A stretch of 41,293 bases of DNA from JBFGCA01 sp041567315 (GTDB lineage: Bacteria; Acidobacteriota; Thermoanaerobaculia; Multivoradales; JAHEKO01): contig JBFGCA010000035.1 in assembly GCA_041567315.1 (NCBI GenBank), positions 1-41,293 on the forward strand. Reading direction: 5' to 3'. Numbering within the stretch: the first letter of the stretch is position 1; every line of letters starts with the position of its first letter. This document shows positions 14,868 through 22,133 of this stretch, piece by piece. The notes under the pieces were generated by a model. That model was not told the origin of the DNA, made no database searches, and was given only the letters and a program-made list of their open reading frames with translations. The translations under genes were made by a program, and so were the position numbers.

Positions 14868-15226
14868 TCGACGGCACGCGGGCAAGAACCGGTGCTCGAT
14901 CCAAAAACCGGCGTCCGCGCCGCCGATCGGGCGCCGGCGCCGACCCTGCCCCCCGAACGGCTGCCGACGACCGGCCCAAGCCGCTGAATTCAAAGCACTA
15001 AGGCCGCTGCGCCGGAACCGGCGCCAGCGTCTGACAGGGCCACTGGTGGGACCGACGGCCCGCGCCCATCGAAAGCCGTCGATGGAACGCCCCTTGCCCC
15101 CTGACAGCGAGCGGGCGGAGCGCGAGGACCGGATTCGACCCACCGCGCCAATCGCGAGCTCGAACACAGACGTTGCCCCAGAGCCGCCTCCAGCCTGCCT
15201 CCGACGACCCGAGAGGACCACGAGCC
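14868..15226. other. Intergenic region before the first subtilisin
   Basis: About 360 bp. I see no gene or strong hairpin terminator. A promoter for the protease genes could lie here, but no convincing -35/-10 pair is visible. GAGAGGA at 15211-15217 is the likely ribosome-binding site of the next gene. An open frame from 15046 runs through the following gene in another phase and is judged accidental. Confidence 0.4.
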
Positions 15227-16633
15227 ATGACGGTGCGAAACGTCCCGATCCTGATCCTGCTGGCCGCGGCGTCCTTGACGGCGGCCGCCGCCCAGCCGCC
15301 ACCGCCCGCGGCAAACGACTTCATCGTCCGCGCGCCCGAGACCGAGATCGACGGCATCGCCGCCCGCAACGGACTGCAGGTGCTGGCGCAGGTGGAGACC
15401 TCCCCCGACGCTCAGGGCCGCGGGGTCTATCTGGTGCGCGCCCCCGAGGGTCTGGCTCCTGGTCAGGTGCTGTACGACGTCGGGGAGTTCGAGCCCCAGG
15501 CGCTCAACATCGAGCAGGCGCGGATCGCCGCGCTGCCCGAGTCCTACCCCGAGGCCGACCTCGGGCAGTCCAGCATGGCGATCCTCTCCGAGCTGCAGGA
15601 TCCCAGCGAGGTGATCTTCGGCAAGGACGCCGCCGGCCTCGACCGCCCGGTCTGGCAGGGCTACGTCCAGCAGCCGGCGGTCCAGCTGCTCAAGGTCGAC
15701 GCCGCCCAGCAGAGCAAGAAAGGCGATGGGATCACGGTGGCGATCATCGACACCGGCATCGACCACGACCACCCGCTGCTCGCCCACCGGCTGGTGCCGG
15801 GCTACGACTTCCTCACCGAGCAGCCGGGTCCGGCCTCGGAGTGGGCGGCGCTCGACCAGTCCTCGATGGCCGTCCTCAGCCAGTCCTCGATGGCCATCCT
15901 GTCGGACGAAGAGGTGGTGCCGCTCAGCCAGTCCTCAATGGCCATCCTCTCGACCGACCAGGGTGCGGCGCTCGACCCGGCTCTGCTGCCACCGGCCTTC
16001 GGCCACGGCACCATGGTGGCCGGGATCATCCACCGGGTGGCGCCCAAGGCCTCGATCATGCCGCTGAGGGTCTTCGACGGCACCGGCCACGGCGAGCTGT
16101 TCGACGTCGTCAGGGCGATCTACTGGGCAGTCGACCACGGGGCGCGGGTGATCAACATGAGCTTCAGCCTCGAGACCTTCTCGCCCGAGCTGATGCGCGC
16201 CGTCAACTACGCGGCGCGCCGGGGAGTCGTGTCCGTGGCGGCGGCCGGCAACGACGGCCAGCAGACCATCGTCTACCCCGCCGCGCTGGGCAACACGCTG
16301 GGCGTCGCCTCGACCACGAGCGGCGACGAGCTGAGCGCCTTCAGCAACCGGGGCAGCGACCTGGTGACCGTCGGCGCGCCCGGCGAGAACCTGGTGACCA
16401 CCTTCCCCGGCGGCGGCTGGGCGCTGGCCTCGGGCACCTCGTTCGCCACGCCGTGGATCAGCGGCGTGGCGGCGATCTTCGCCGACAAGAACGACGCGCC
16501 GGGGCACAAGGACTACTACCTGGCGGCCGACGCCCTCTCCTACGCGCTGCCCGTCCATGGCGACGGCGGCGGTCTGGTGGGCTACGGCCGCGCCGATCTC
16601 GACAAGGCGGTCTGGGAGTACGACAAGAAGTAG
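15227..16633 (+). CDS. Secreted S8 (subtilisin) protease with QSSMAI(L/V)S repeats, copy 1
   Basis: 468 residues. The signal peptide MTVRNVPILILLAAASLTAAAA is followed by a propeptide-like region (residues about 25-135) and an S8 catalytic domain. The catalytic triad is Asp175 (VAIIDTGID), His260 (FGHGTMVAGI) and Ser405 (GTSFATPWISG), with AAAGND as the oxyanion-hole Asn. The Asp-to-His distance is 85 residues, against about 32 in subtilisin BPN'. The extra stretch holds three copies of an octapeptide: QSSMAVLS at 211-218 and QSSMAILS at 219-226 and 235-242. A fourth copy lies at 114-121, at the propeptide end. The same layout is found in the next gene, so the two are tandem duplicates. Export implies periplasmic or extracellular action, a different compartment from the CHAT protein. 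The GAGAGGA before 15227 and the signal peptide set the start; an 18-codon extension to 15173 is unlikely. Confidence 0.87.
   Translation: MTVRNVPILILLAAASLTAAAAQPPPPAANDFIVRAPETEIDGIAARNGLQVLAQVETSPDAQGRGVYLVRAPEGLAPGQVLYDVGEFEPQALNIEQARIAALPESYPEADLGQSSMAILSELQDPSEVIFGKDAAGLDRPVWQGYVQQPAVQLLKVDAAQQSKKGDGITVAIIDTGIDHDHPLLAHRLVPGYDFLTEQPGPASEWAALDQSSMAVLSQSSMAILSDEEVVPLSQSSMAILSTDQGAALDPALLPPAFGHGTMVAGIIHRVAPKASIMPLRVFDGTGHGELFDVVRAIYWAVDHGARVINMSFSLETFSPELMRAVNYAARRGVVSVAAAGNDGQQTIVYPAALGNTLGVASTTSGDELSAFSNRGSDLVTVGAPGENLVTTFPGGGWALASGTSFATPWISGVAAIFADKNDAPGHKDYYLAADALSYALPVHGDGGGLVGYGRADLDKAVWEYDKK
15566..15952 (+). repeat. Coding repeats QSSMAI(L/V)S in protease 1
   Basis: Four 24-bp coding repeats at 15566-15589, 15857-15880, 15881-15904 and 15929-15952. 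The last three share CAGTCCTC(G/A)ATGGCC at DNA level, whereas the first uses CAGTCCAGCATGGCG, so the peptide is conserved while its codons drift. This suggests selection on the peptide rather than simple recent slippage. Confidence 0.85.
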
Positions 16634-16665
16634 TTGGGGGGGCCGCCCTCCGAGGAGACCATCGA

Positions 16666-19215
16666 ATGAGACAGTCGCCCATCGCCGGTAGCCTGCTGAT
16701 CTGCGCTGCGCTGCTCGGACTGGCGGCGCCGGCGGGCGCCGCGCGGCCCCCCAAGCCGGACACCAACGACTTCATCCTGCGGGCGCCGGCCAGCGAGATC
16801 GCCGGCATCGCCTACCGCAACGACCTGGTGATCGTCGACGAAGTCGACGCCTCGCCGGACGCTCTGGGCCGCTCGGTCTATCTGGTACGCGCGCCCGAAG
16901 GCACGCCGCCGGAGCAGGTGCTGGCCGCCGTCGAGGCGTTGGAGCCGGCGGCCGTCAACATCGAGGAGGTGTTCCTGGCCTCGCTGCCCGAGACTCTCGA
17001 CGGTCCCGCCCTCGACCAGTCCTCGATGGCCATTCTCTCGGCCCTGGGCGAGGCCCAGAAGCTGCGCTCGCCGAGCGCCCTGGCGGCCGTCGACTGGCTG
17101 GGCGGCGCCGGCGACCGCACGCTGGCCGCCGGCCAGGCGCGTCAGCTGGTCCTCGAGCTGAGCCGGACCGCCGATCCCGACGAAACGGGCTACGCGCTCG
17201 GCGCTTCCTTTGCCGAGGGCGCCGCGGTCGATTTCGCCCCCGGTGGAGCCTGCGTCGCCGGCGCCAACGGCTGGCTCGACTTCAACAACGAGAAGATCGA
17301 GTGGAGGCTGATCAACACCGGCCTCGGCGATCTGACCATCGCCCAGATCACCCTCGCCTGGCCGGCCGTCAACGGCGACCTCCAGAAGATCCACCTGGGC
17401 GGCGACGAGATCTTCGACAAGAGCCGGGCGCCGTCGTCGACGGTGGTCGACGGGAGCTGGCGGGGCGGCCCGTCCAAGCGTCGCCTCGGACCGGGTGAGA
17501 GCCAGGACCTGCGCCTCGAGTTCGAGCACGACGCGCTGGCCGACGAGGCTGGCTACGACATCACCGTCGAGTTCGCCGAGGGCTGCGGCGTCGAGCTGAG
17601 CACCGGGCCGTCGGCGGTCGGCTTCGGGCTCCTCGAGATCTCCGGCAGCCAGGTGGCGTGGACCGTCCTCAACACCGGCGCCACGCCGCTCACCCTGGAG
17701 GGCCTCGCGCTGGCCTGGCCCGAGGTCGGCGGCACCCTCCTCGGGGTGCGGCTGGACGATGCCGAGCTGTTCGCGGCCGAGCCGGTCGACCTGCCGCACG
17801 ACACCCAGGCCGACGGCTCGCCGCGTTTCGTCTGGCGCGCCTACCTCGAGCAGCCGGCGGCGCTCAGCCTGCGGGTCGCCGAGGCCACCGCCACCCACAA
17901 GGGCAGGGCGACGGTGGCGATCATCGACACCGGGGTCGACCCCTACCATCCGCTGCTGGCCGAGCGGCTGGTGCCGGGCTACGACTTCCTGACCGAGCAG
18001 CCCGGTCCGGCCTCCGAGTGGGCCGACCTCGACCAGTCCTCGATGGCCATCCTCAGCCAGTCGTCGATGGCCATCCTGTCGGACGAGGAGGTGGTGCCGC
18101 TCAGCCAGTCCTCGATGGCCATCCTGTCGACCGACCAGAGCACGGCGCTCGATCCGGCCGCGCTGCCGCCGGCCTTCGGACACGGCACCATGGTGGCGGG
18201 GATCGTCCACCGGGTGGCCCCGGCCGCCTCGATCATGCCGCTCCGGGCGTTCGACGGCTGGGGCTACGGCAACCTGTTCGACGTGGTGCGGGCGATCTAC
18301 TTCGCGGTCGACAACGGCGCCCACGTCATCAACATGAGCTTCAGTCTCGAGACCTTCTCGCCCGAGCTGATGCGGGCCGTCAACTACGCGGCGCGCAAGG
18401 GCGTCGTCTGCGTCGCCGCCGCCGGCAACAAGGGCCGCGAGATCCTCGTCCTGCCCGCCGCCCTGGGCAACGCCCTGGGGGTGGCCGCCACCACCGACGA
18501 CGACCGCCTGAGCGTCTTCAGCAACCGCGGCAACGACCTGGTGACGGTGGCGGCCCCCGGCGAGAGCCTGCTCACCTCCTTCCCCGGGGGCGGCTGGGCG
18601 CTGGCCACCGGCACCTCGTTCGCGGCCCCCTGGATCAGCGGTGCGGCGGCGGTGTTCATCGACAAGAACGGCCGCCAGGGCCTGCCCGGCAGGGCCGACT
18701 ACTACCTGGCCGCCGAGGCGCTGTCGTGGGCGGCGCCGGTCCAGGACGACCCCTTCGGCGCCGCCGGGCACGGCCGGGCCGATCTCGCCCTGGCGGTGGA
18801 GAAGCTCCGCAAGGGCACCCTCAACGACAACGGCGGAGCGGCCGAGTCGACGTATTCGATCGAAGTGGTCTTCGCCGAGGGATGCTCGGTGAGCTTCCCA
18901 CCGGCGACGACCGGCAACGGCTGCAGCGTCGAGGTCGAGACCCAGCTCACCGCCCAGCAGAAACAGATCCGCTGGCGGCTCACCAACGTCGGCGACCAGG
19001 ACGCGACCATTGCCAGCGTCACGGTGAGCTGGCCCGAGGAAAACGGCGCGCTCCAGAAGATGGAGCTGACCAAGACCTTCTATCAGCAGAGCCTGGATCC
19101 GGCCTCGGCTACCATCTCTTCCGGTTGGAAGGGGAAGGTCGCGGACCGCCGGATCGGCAGCGGCCAGAGCGAGGTCTTCAAGCTGCAGTTCGCCCACACG
19201 GCGGCACCCCATTGA
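16666..19215 (+). CDS. Secreted multidomain S8 protease with QSSMAILS repeats, copy 2
   Basis: 849 residues, starting 32 bp after copy 1 with GGAG before the ATG. Signal peptide MRQSPIAGSLLICAALLGLA, then a propeptide similar to copy 1 (NDFI(V/L)RAP start, VYLVRAPEG) ending in QSSMAILS at 118-125. Two beta-sandwich-like modules follow (about 165-290 and 290-390), each with FAEG(A/C)-x-V and a (W)-x-(V/L)-x-N-x-G ... AWP core. The catalytic domain has Asp421 (DTGVD), His506 (FGHGTMVAGI) and Ser651 (GTSFAAPWISG). The long Asp-His loop carries QSSMAILS at 457-464, 465-472 and 481-488. A third beta module (about 725-849) ends the protein (IRWRLTNVGDQDATIASVTV). The catalytic domains of both copies are nearly identical in the repeat region. 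The modules look like cargo- or cell-binding domains; this is inference. Confidence 0.87.
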   Translation: MRQSPIAGSLLICAALLGLAAPAGAARPPKPDTNDFILRAPASEIAGIAYRNDLVIVDEVDASPDALGRSVYLVRAPEGTPPEQVLAAVEALEPAAVNIEEVFLASLPETLDGPALDQSSMAILSALGEAQKLRSPSALAAVDWLGGAGDRTLAAGQARQLVLELSRTADPDETGYALGASFAEGAAVDFAPGGACVAGANGWLDFNNEKIEWRLINTGLGDLTIAQITLAWPAVNGDLQKIHLGGDEIFDKSRAPSSTVVDGSWRGGPSKRRLGPGESQDLRLEFEHDALADEAGYDITVEFAEGCGVELSTGPSAVGFGLLEISGSQVAWTVLNTGATPLTLEGLALAWPEVGGTLLGVRLDDAELFAAEPVDLPHDTQADGSPRFVWRAYLEQPAALSLRVAEATATHKGRATVAIIDTGVDPYHPLLAERLVPGYDFLTEQPGPASEWADLDQSSMAILSQSSMAILSDEEVVPLSQSSMAILSTDQSTALDPAALPPAFGHGTMVAGIVHRVAPAASIMPLRAFDGWGYGNLFDVVRAIYFAVDNGAHVINMSFSLETFSPELMRAVNYAARKGVVCVAAAGNKGREILVLPAALGNALGVAATTDDDRLSVFSNRGNDLVTVAAPGESLLTSFPGGGWALATGTSFAAPWISGAAAVFIDKNGRQGLPGRADYYLAAEALSWAAPVQDDPFGAAGHGRADLALAVEKLRKGTLNDNGGAAESTYSIEVVFAEGCSVSFPPATTGNGCSVEVETQLTAQQKQIRWRLTNVGDQDATIASVTVSWPEENGALQKMELTKTFYQQSLDPASATISSGWKGKVADRRIGSGQSEVFKLQFAHTAAPH
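17017..18129 (+). repeat. Coding repeats QSSMAILS in protease 2
   Basis: Four 24-bp coding repeats at 17017-17040 (propeptide), 18034-18057, 18058-18081 and 18106-18129 (Asp-His loop). Spacing in the loop equals that of protease 1: two adjacent copies, then a DEEVVPL spacer, then a third copy. Confidence 0.85.
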
Positions 19216-19238
19216 CCCGATCCGACCGGGAGACCTCG

Positions 19239-19658
19239 ATGCAGCCCACGACTCCCCCGCCAGTTGAACGGATCCCCGCCCGGCTGGTCTTCGACACCGC
19301 CGACTACCCGCTGCGGCGGGGGGTGCGGCGGCGCGACGTGACCAGCCGGCACCAGGTCTTCCACGCCGGCGAGTACTGCATCGATCTGCTCCTCGAGCGC
19401 CGCAGCCGCGCCCCGGGCGCCGTGCTGGTGGGACAGCTCGGCCGGCTGGGCCGGCCCCTCGACCGGCTGGCCGCGATCGACGTGGAGCTGAGCTCCGAGG
19501 GCGGCCCGCTGGCCCGGACGGTGAGCAACCGGGCGGGCGAGTTCCAGCTCGAGTATCAGCCGGCGCGGCCCATGGAGCTGCGGCTGGCGGTGGCGGCGGG
19601 CAGCGAACTGGTCGTCCCGGTCGACCGCCGGACCACCAAGCGGATCGCGGTCGCCTAG
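19239..19658 (+). CDS. Small carboxypeptidase-regulatory-like (CnaB-type) protein
   Basis: A 139-residue protein without signal peptide or membrane segment. The N-terminal 50 residues are basic and contain RRRDVTSRHQVFHAGEYCIDLLLER. The second half forms the strand pattern of a carboxypeptidase regulatory-like beta-sandwich: VLVGQLGRLGRPLDRLAAIDVEL, LARTVSNRAGEFQLEY and MELRLAVAAGSELVVPVD. The motif T-x-S/T-N-x-x-G-E-F is typical. I recall proteins of this shape beside ECF sigma and zinc-finger/TPR genes in Acidobacteriota; their job is unknown. It starts 23 bp after protease 2 with GGGAG upstream, so it is probably in the same operon. Its TAG stop is the outermost part of the MITE-like element that follows. 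Confidence 0.65.
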   Translation: MQPTTPPPVERIPARLVFDTADYPLRRGVRRRDVTSRHQVFHAGEYCIDLLLERRSRAPGAVLVGQLGRLGRPLDRLAAIDVELSSEGGPLARTVSNRAGEFQLEYQPARPMELRLAVAAGSELVVPVDRRTTKRIAVA

Positions 19659-19819
19659 TGGCCTGTAACACTCGAATCGGTAGTGGATGGGCGAGCCATC
19701 GCGGCCGAGATCCAGGCGCGCCGACGCAGTCATAGCGGGGACTATGGCGAGGAGGCGCAACGCCGAGATCGGCTCTGAGGGCCGCTCAGGCACTACCGAT
19801 TTGGGTGTTACAGGCCACT
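19657..19819. mobile_element. 163-bp MITE-like element with 29-bp terminal inverted repeats
   Basis: Left end 19657-19685 (AGTGGCCTGTAACAC...) and right end 19791-19819 (...GTGTTACAGGCCACT) pair at 27 of 29 positions. The 105-bp interior holds no ORF; it has a 9-bp direct repeat GCCGAGATC at 19704 and 19762 and a small hairpin CATAG...CTATG. No clear target-site duplication is seen. Its outer bases provide the stop codon of the CnaB-like gene. It lies between that gene and the convergent ABC importer, where it could also act as a transcription terminator. The related palindrome at 3406-3441 shares its end sequence. Confidence 0.7.
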
Positions 19820-19825
19820 TGTAGC

Positions 19826-21334
19826 TCAGATCCTCAGGCCGCGGGGCACCACCGCCCGCTCGGCGAGGTCGAACAGGCCCTGGACGGCCAGCGCCAGCAG
19901 CGCCGCCGGCACCGCCCCCTGGAGGATCAGACCGGTGTCGTCCAGCCGGATGCCGGTGAGGATCGGCTGTCCGTAGCCGCCGGCCCCGATCAGCGCCCCC
20001 AGGGTGGCGGTGCCGACGTTGATCACCGCCGAGGTCTTGATCCCGGCCAGGATCGAACTGGCGGCCAGCGGCAGCTCCACCTTGCGCAGCCGGTAGCCCG
20101 GCGGCAGCCCCAGCGCCTCGGCCGACTCCAGCAGCGGGCGCGGGATGGCGCCGAGACCGGCGGCGGTGTTGCGCACGATCGGCAGCAGGCTGTAGAGGAA
20201 GAGGGCGAGGATGGCCGGCGGCGCGCCGATCCCGAGCAGCGGAATCATGAACACCAGCAGGGCGAGCGAGGGGATCGTCTGGACGATGCCGGTGGCGCCG
20301 AGAATGAGCTGTCCCGCCCGGCGGCGCCTGGCCGCCAGGATGCCCAGCGGAATCGCGACCAGGATCGCCCCGCCCAGCGACACCGCAACCAGCGCCAGAT
20401 GCTCGCCGGTGTGGCGGAGCAGCGGCGCCGGCTCGCGGGTGGCCGGCCCGTCCGCGATCCGGGCCGCCTCGAGGCCCAGCTCGGACTCAAGGAACTCCGC
20501 CGCCACCTGCTCTTCGGGCCGCCGCTCGAGCTTGGCGGCGGCGTTCATCGCCACCATCAGCGGCTCCGGGATCCGTCCGCCGAGGCGCTCGAGGGCGGCG
20601 AGCGCCCGCGGCGCCCGCCGCTCGAGGTCGGCCCGGTAGACCAGCACCGCGTCGTAGCGTGGGAAGAAGCCGAGGTCGTCGGTCAGCGTCACCAGCCCGT
20701 AGTAGGCGATCTCGGCGTCGGTCGAGTAGAGGTCGGTGACGTCGATCTCGCCGGCGGCCAGCGCCCGGTAGGCCAGGTCGTGATCCAGCCCCGTTGCGGT
20801 CTGCGGCAGCCGGTAGCGCCGGCTGAGGCCCGGCCAGCCGTCGCTGCGGCGCATGAAGGCGGTGCTGAGACCGAACCGGAGCTGCGGGTGACGGCGCAGG
20901 TCGGAGATCGTCTCGAGGCGGTGACGCTCGGCGGTGGCGGCCCGCACCCCCAGCGCGTAGGTGTTGTTGAACCCCAGCGGCGGTCCGGTCCGCGCCCCGT
21001 GGCGCTCGACCTCGCGGGCCACGGCGGCCGGCTCCGCCACCACCGTGCCGCGGAAGATCTCCTCGCTGAGCGTGCCGGTGTACTCCACGTAGAGGTCGAG
21101 CTCCCCCGCCAGCAGCGCCTTCCACAGCACCCGGCTGCCGCCGAGCTGGCGGCGGTGGCGCACCGGGTGACCGGCCCCGCGGACCAGCGCGGCGGCGACC
21201 TCGCCCAGGACCACCGACTCGGTGAAGGGCTTGGAGCCCACCACCACGGTGGGCGCCGCCGGCGGCCGCCCGCAGGCGGCGAGCGCGGCGGCGGCCAGCA
21301 GCGGCGCCACCACCCGGACCGGGCACCGGCTCAC
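19826..21334 (-). CDS. Osmoprotectant-type ABC importer: binding protein-permease fusion
   Basis: 502 residues combining two components of a glycine betaine/choline-type importer (OpuC/OsmF family). The N-terminus is a lipoprotein-type signal, LLAAAALAACGRPP, with a lipobox Cys. Residues about 28-295 are the substrate-binding protein: VVVGSKPFTESVVLGE, LYVEYTGTL, DVTDLYSTDAEI. From about residue 305 the permease begins with membrane segments (LALVAVSLGGAILVAIPLGI, IVQTIPSLALLVFMIPLLGIG) and the EAA-type loop SAEALGLPPGYRLRKVELPLA. In known fusions (OpuBC-like, EgtU) the permease is N-terminal; here the order is reversed. The ATPase gene overlaps by 4 bp upstream. Substrate is unknown: betaine, choline, carnitine and ergothioneine are all possible. 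Confidence 0.87.
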   Translation of the reverse strand: MSRCPVRVVAPLLAAAALAACGRPPAAPTVVVGSKPFTESVVLGEVAAALVRGAGHPVRHRRQLGGSRVLWKALLAGELDLYVEYTGTLSEEIFRGTVVAEPAAVAREVERHGARTGPPLGFNNTYALGVRAATAERHRLETISDLRRHPQLRFGLSTAFMRRSDGWPGLSRRYRLPQTATGLDHDLAYRALAAGEIDVTDLYSTDAEIAYYGLVTLTDDLGFFPRYDAVLVYRADLERRAPRALAALERLGGRIPEPLMVAMNAAAKLERRPEEQVAAEFLESELGLEAARIADGPATREPAPLLRHTGEHLALVAVSLGGAILVAIPLGILAARRRRAGQLILGATGIVQTIPSLALLVFMIPLLGIGAPPAILALFLYSLLPIVRNTAAGLGAIPRPLLESAEALGLPPGYRLRKVELPLAASSILAGIKTSAVINVGTATLGALIGAGGYGQPILTGIRLDDTGLILQGAVPAALLALAVQGLFDLAERAVVPRGLRI

Positions 21335-22080
21335 GACCGCTCCCCCGCCGCCGGCAGCTCGAGGCTCTGGGCGTCGAAGAAGCGCCGCACGAAGGGCTCC
21401 GCGGGGCGCTCCAGCAGCTCGCGGAGACTGCCCTGCTGGGCGATCCGTCCCGCCCTGAGCAGCACCACCCGATCGGCGAAGGAGGCCGCCTCGGCCAGGT
21501 CGTGGGTGACCAGCACCACGGTCTTGCCGAGGGTGGCGAAGATCTCCTTGAGGTCGCCCCGCAGCTCGGAGCGGATCATCGGATCGAGCGCCCCGAGCGG
21601 CTCGTCGAGCAACAGCAGGTCGGGGTCCAGCATCAGGGCCCGCATCAGGCTCACCCGCTGGCGCTCGCCACCCGACAGCTCGCGTGGATAGCGGTCGAGC
21701 AGCGCACCGCGCAGTTTGGTGAGCCGCGCCAGCTCGGCGACGCGCCGCTCGCGGCGCGCCGGCTCCACGCCGAGAAACTCGGCCATCAGGGTGACGTTGC
21801 GGCGCGCCGTGAGATGGGGAAAAAGACCGCCCTCCTGGATGACGTAGCCCATCCGCCGGCGCCTCTCCGGCAGGTCCTCCACCGCCAGCTCGCGCCCCTC
21901 GAAGAGCACCCGGCCGGTGTCGGGCCGGAGGAGCCCGTTGAGCAGCTTGAGCAGGGTCGACTTGCCGCAGCCGCTGGGACCGATCAGTACCGTGGTGCGG
22001 CCGCGCTCGATCTCCAGCTCGCCGACGTCGAGCGCCACCACGCCGTCGTAGCGCTTGCTGACCCGTTCGAGACGCAGCAC
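21331..22080 (-). CDS. ABC transporter ATP-binding protein, OpuCA/ProV-like
   Basis: A 249-residue ATPase. Walker A GPSGCGKST at about 34-42, Q-loop in YVIQEGGLFPH, signature LSGGERQR near 135, Walker B LLLLDEP and switch His in VTHD. It matches the quaternary-amine/osmoprotectant branch (KRYDGVVALD start, KLLNGLL, QGSLRELLERPAEPFV ending), but lacks the C-terminal CBS domains that sense ionic strength in OpuA/ProV. Osmotic gating is therefore not expected by that route. The stop overlaps the permease-fusion start (ATGA), so the two are translationally coupled. About 53 bp separate it from the zinc-finger/TPR gene upstream, suggesting one minus-strand transcript from the sigma gene onward. 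Confidence 0.9.
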   Translation of the reverse strand: MLRLERVSKRYDGVVALDVGELEIERGRTTVLIGPSGCGKSTLLKLLNGLLRPDTGRVLFEGRELAVEDLPERRRRMGYVIQEGGLFPHLTARRNVTLMAEFLGVEPARRERRVAELARLTKLRGALLDRYPRELSGGERQRVSLMRALMLDPDLLLLDEPLGALDPMIRSELRGDLKEIFATLGKTVVLVTHDLAEAASFADRVVLLRAGRIAQQGSLRELLERPAEPFVRRFFDAQSLELPAAGERS

Positions 22081-22133
22081 CGCAGGTCCGGCGGAGTCAG
22101 ATCAGGGCGCGGCCCGGCACCACTCGCGGCCGT

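Noticed and set aside
15857..15952. Short DNA repeats that might look like a CRISPR array or minisatellite
   Set aside because: The units are 24 bp, in frame, adjacent or with coding spacers, and found at the same protein positions in the neighbouring gene; they are coding repeats.
15046..16665. N-terminal extension of protease 2 running out of phase across protease 1
   Set aside because: It is an accidental open frame over a real gene; the signal peptide and GGAG at 16666 define the true start.
16582..19671. A 1029-codon open frame on the minus strand, antisense to protease 2
   Set aside because: Same reason; the plus strand encodes an intact S8 triad.
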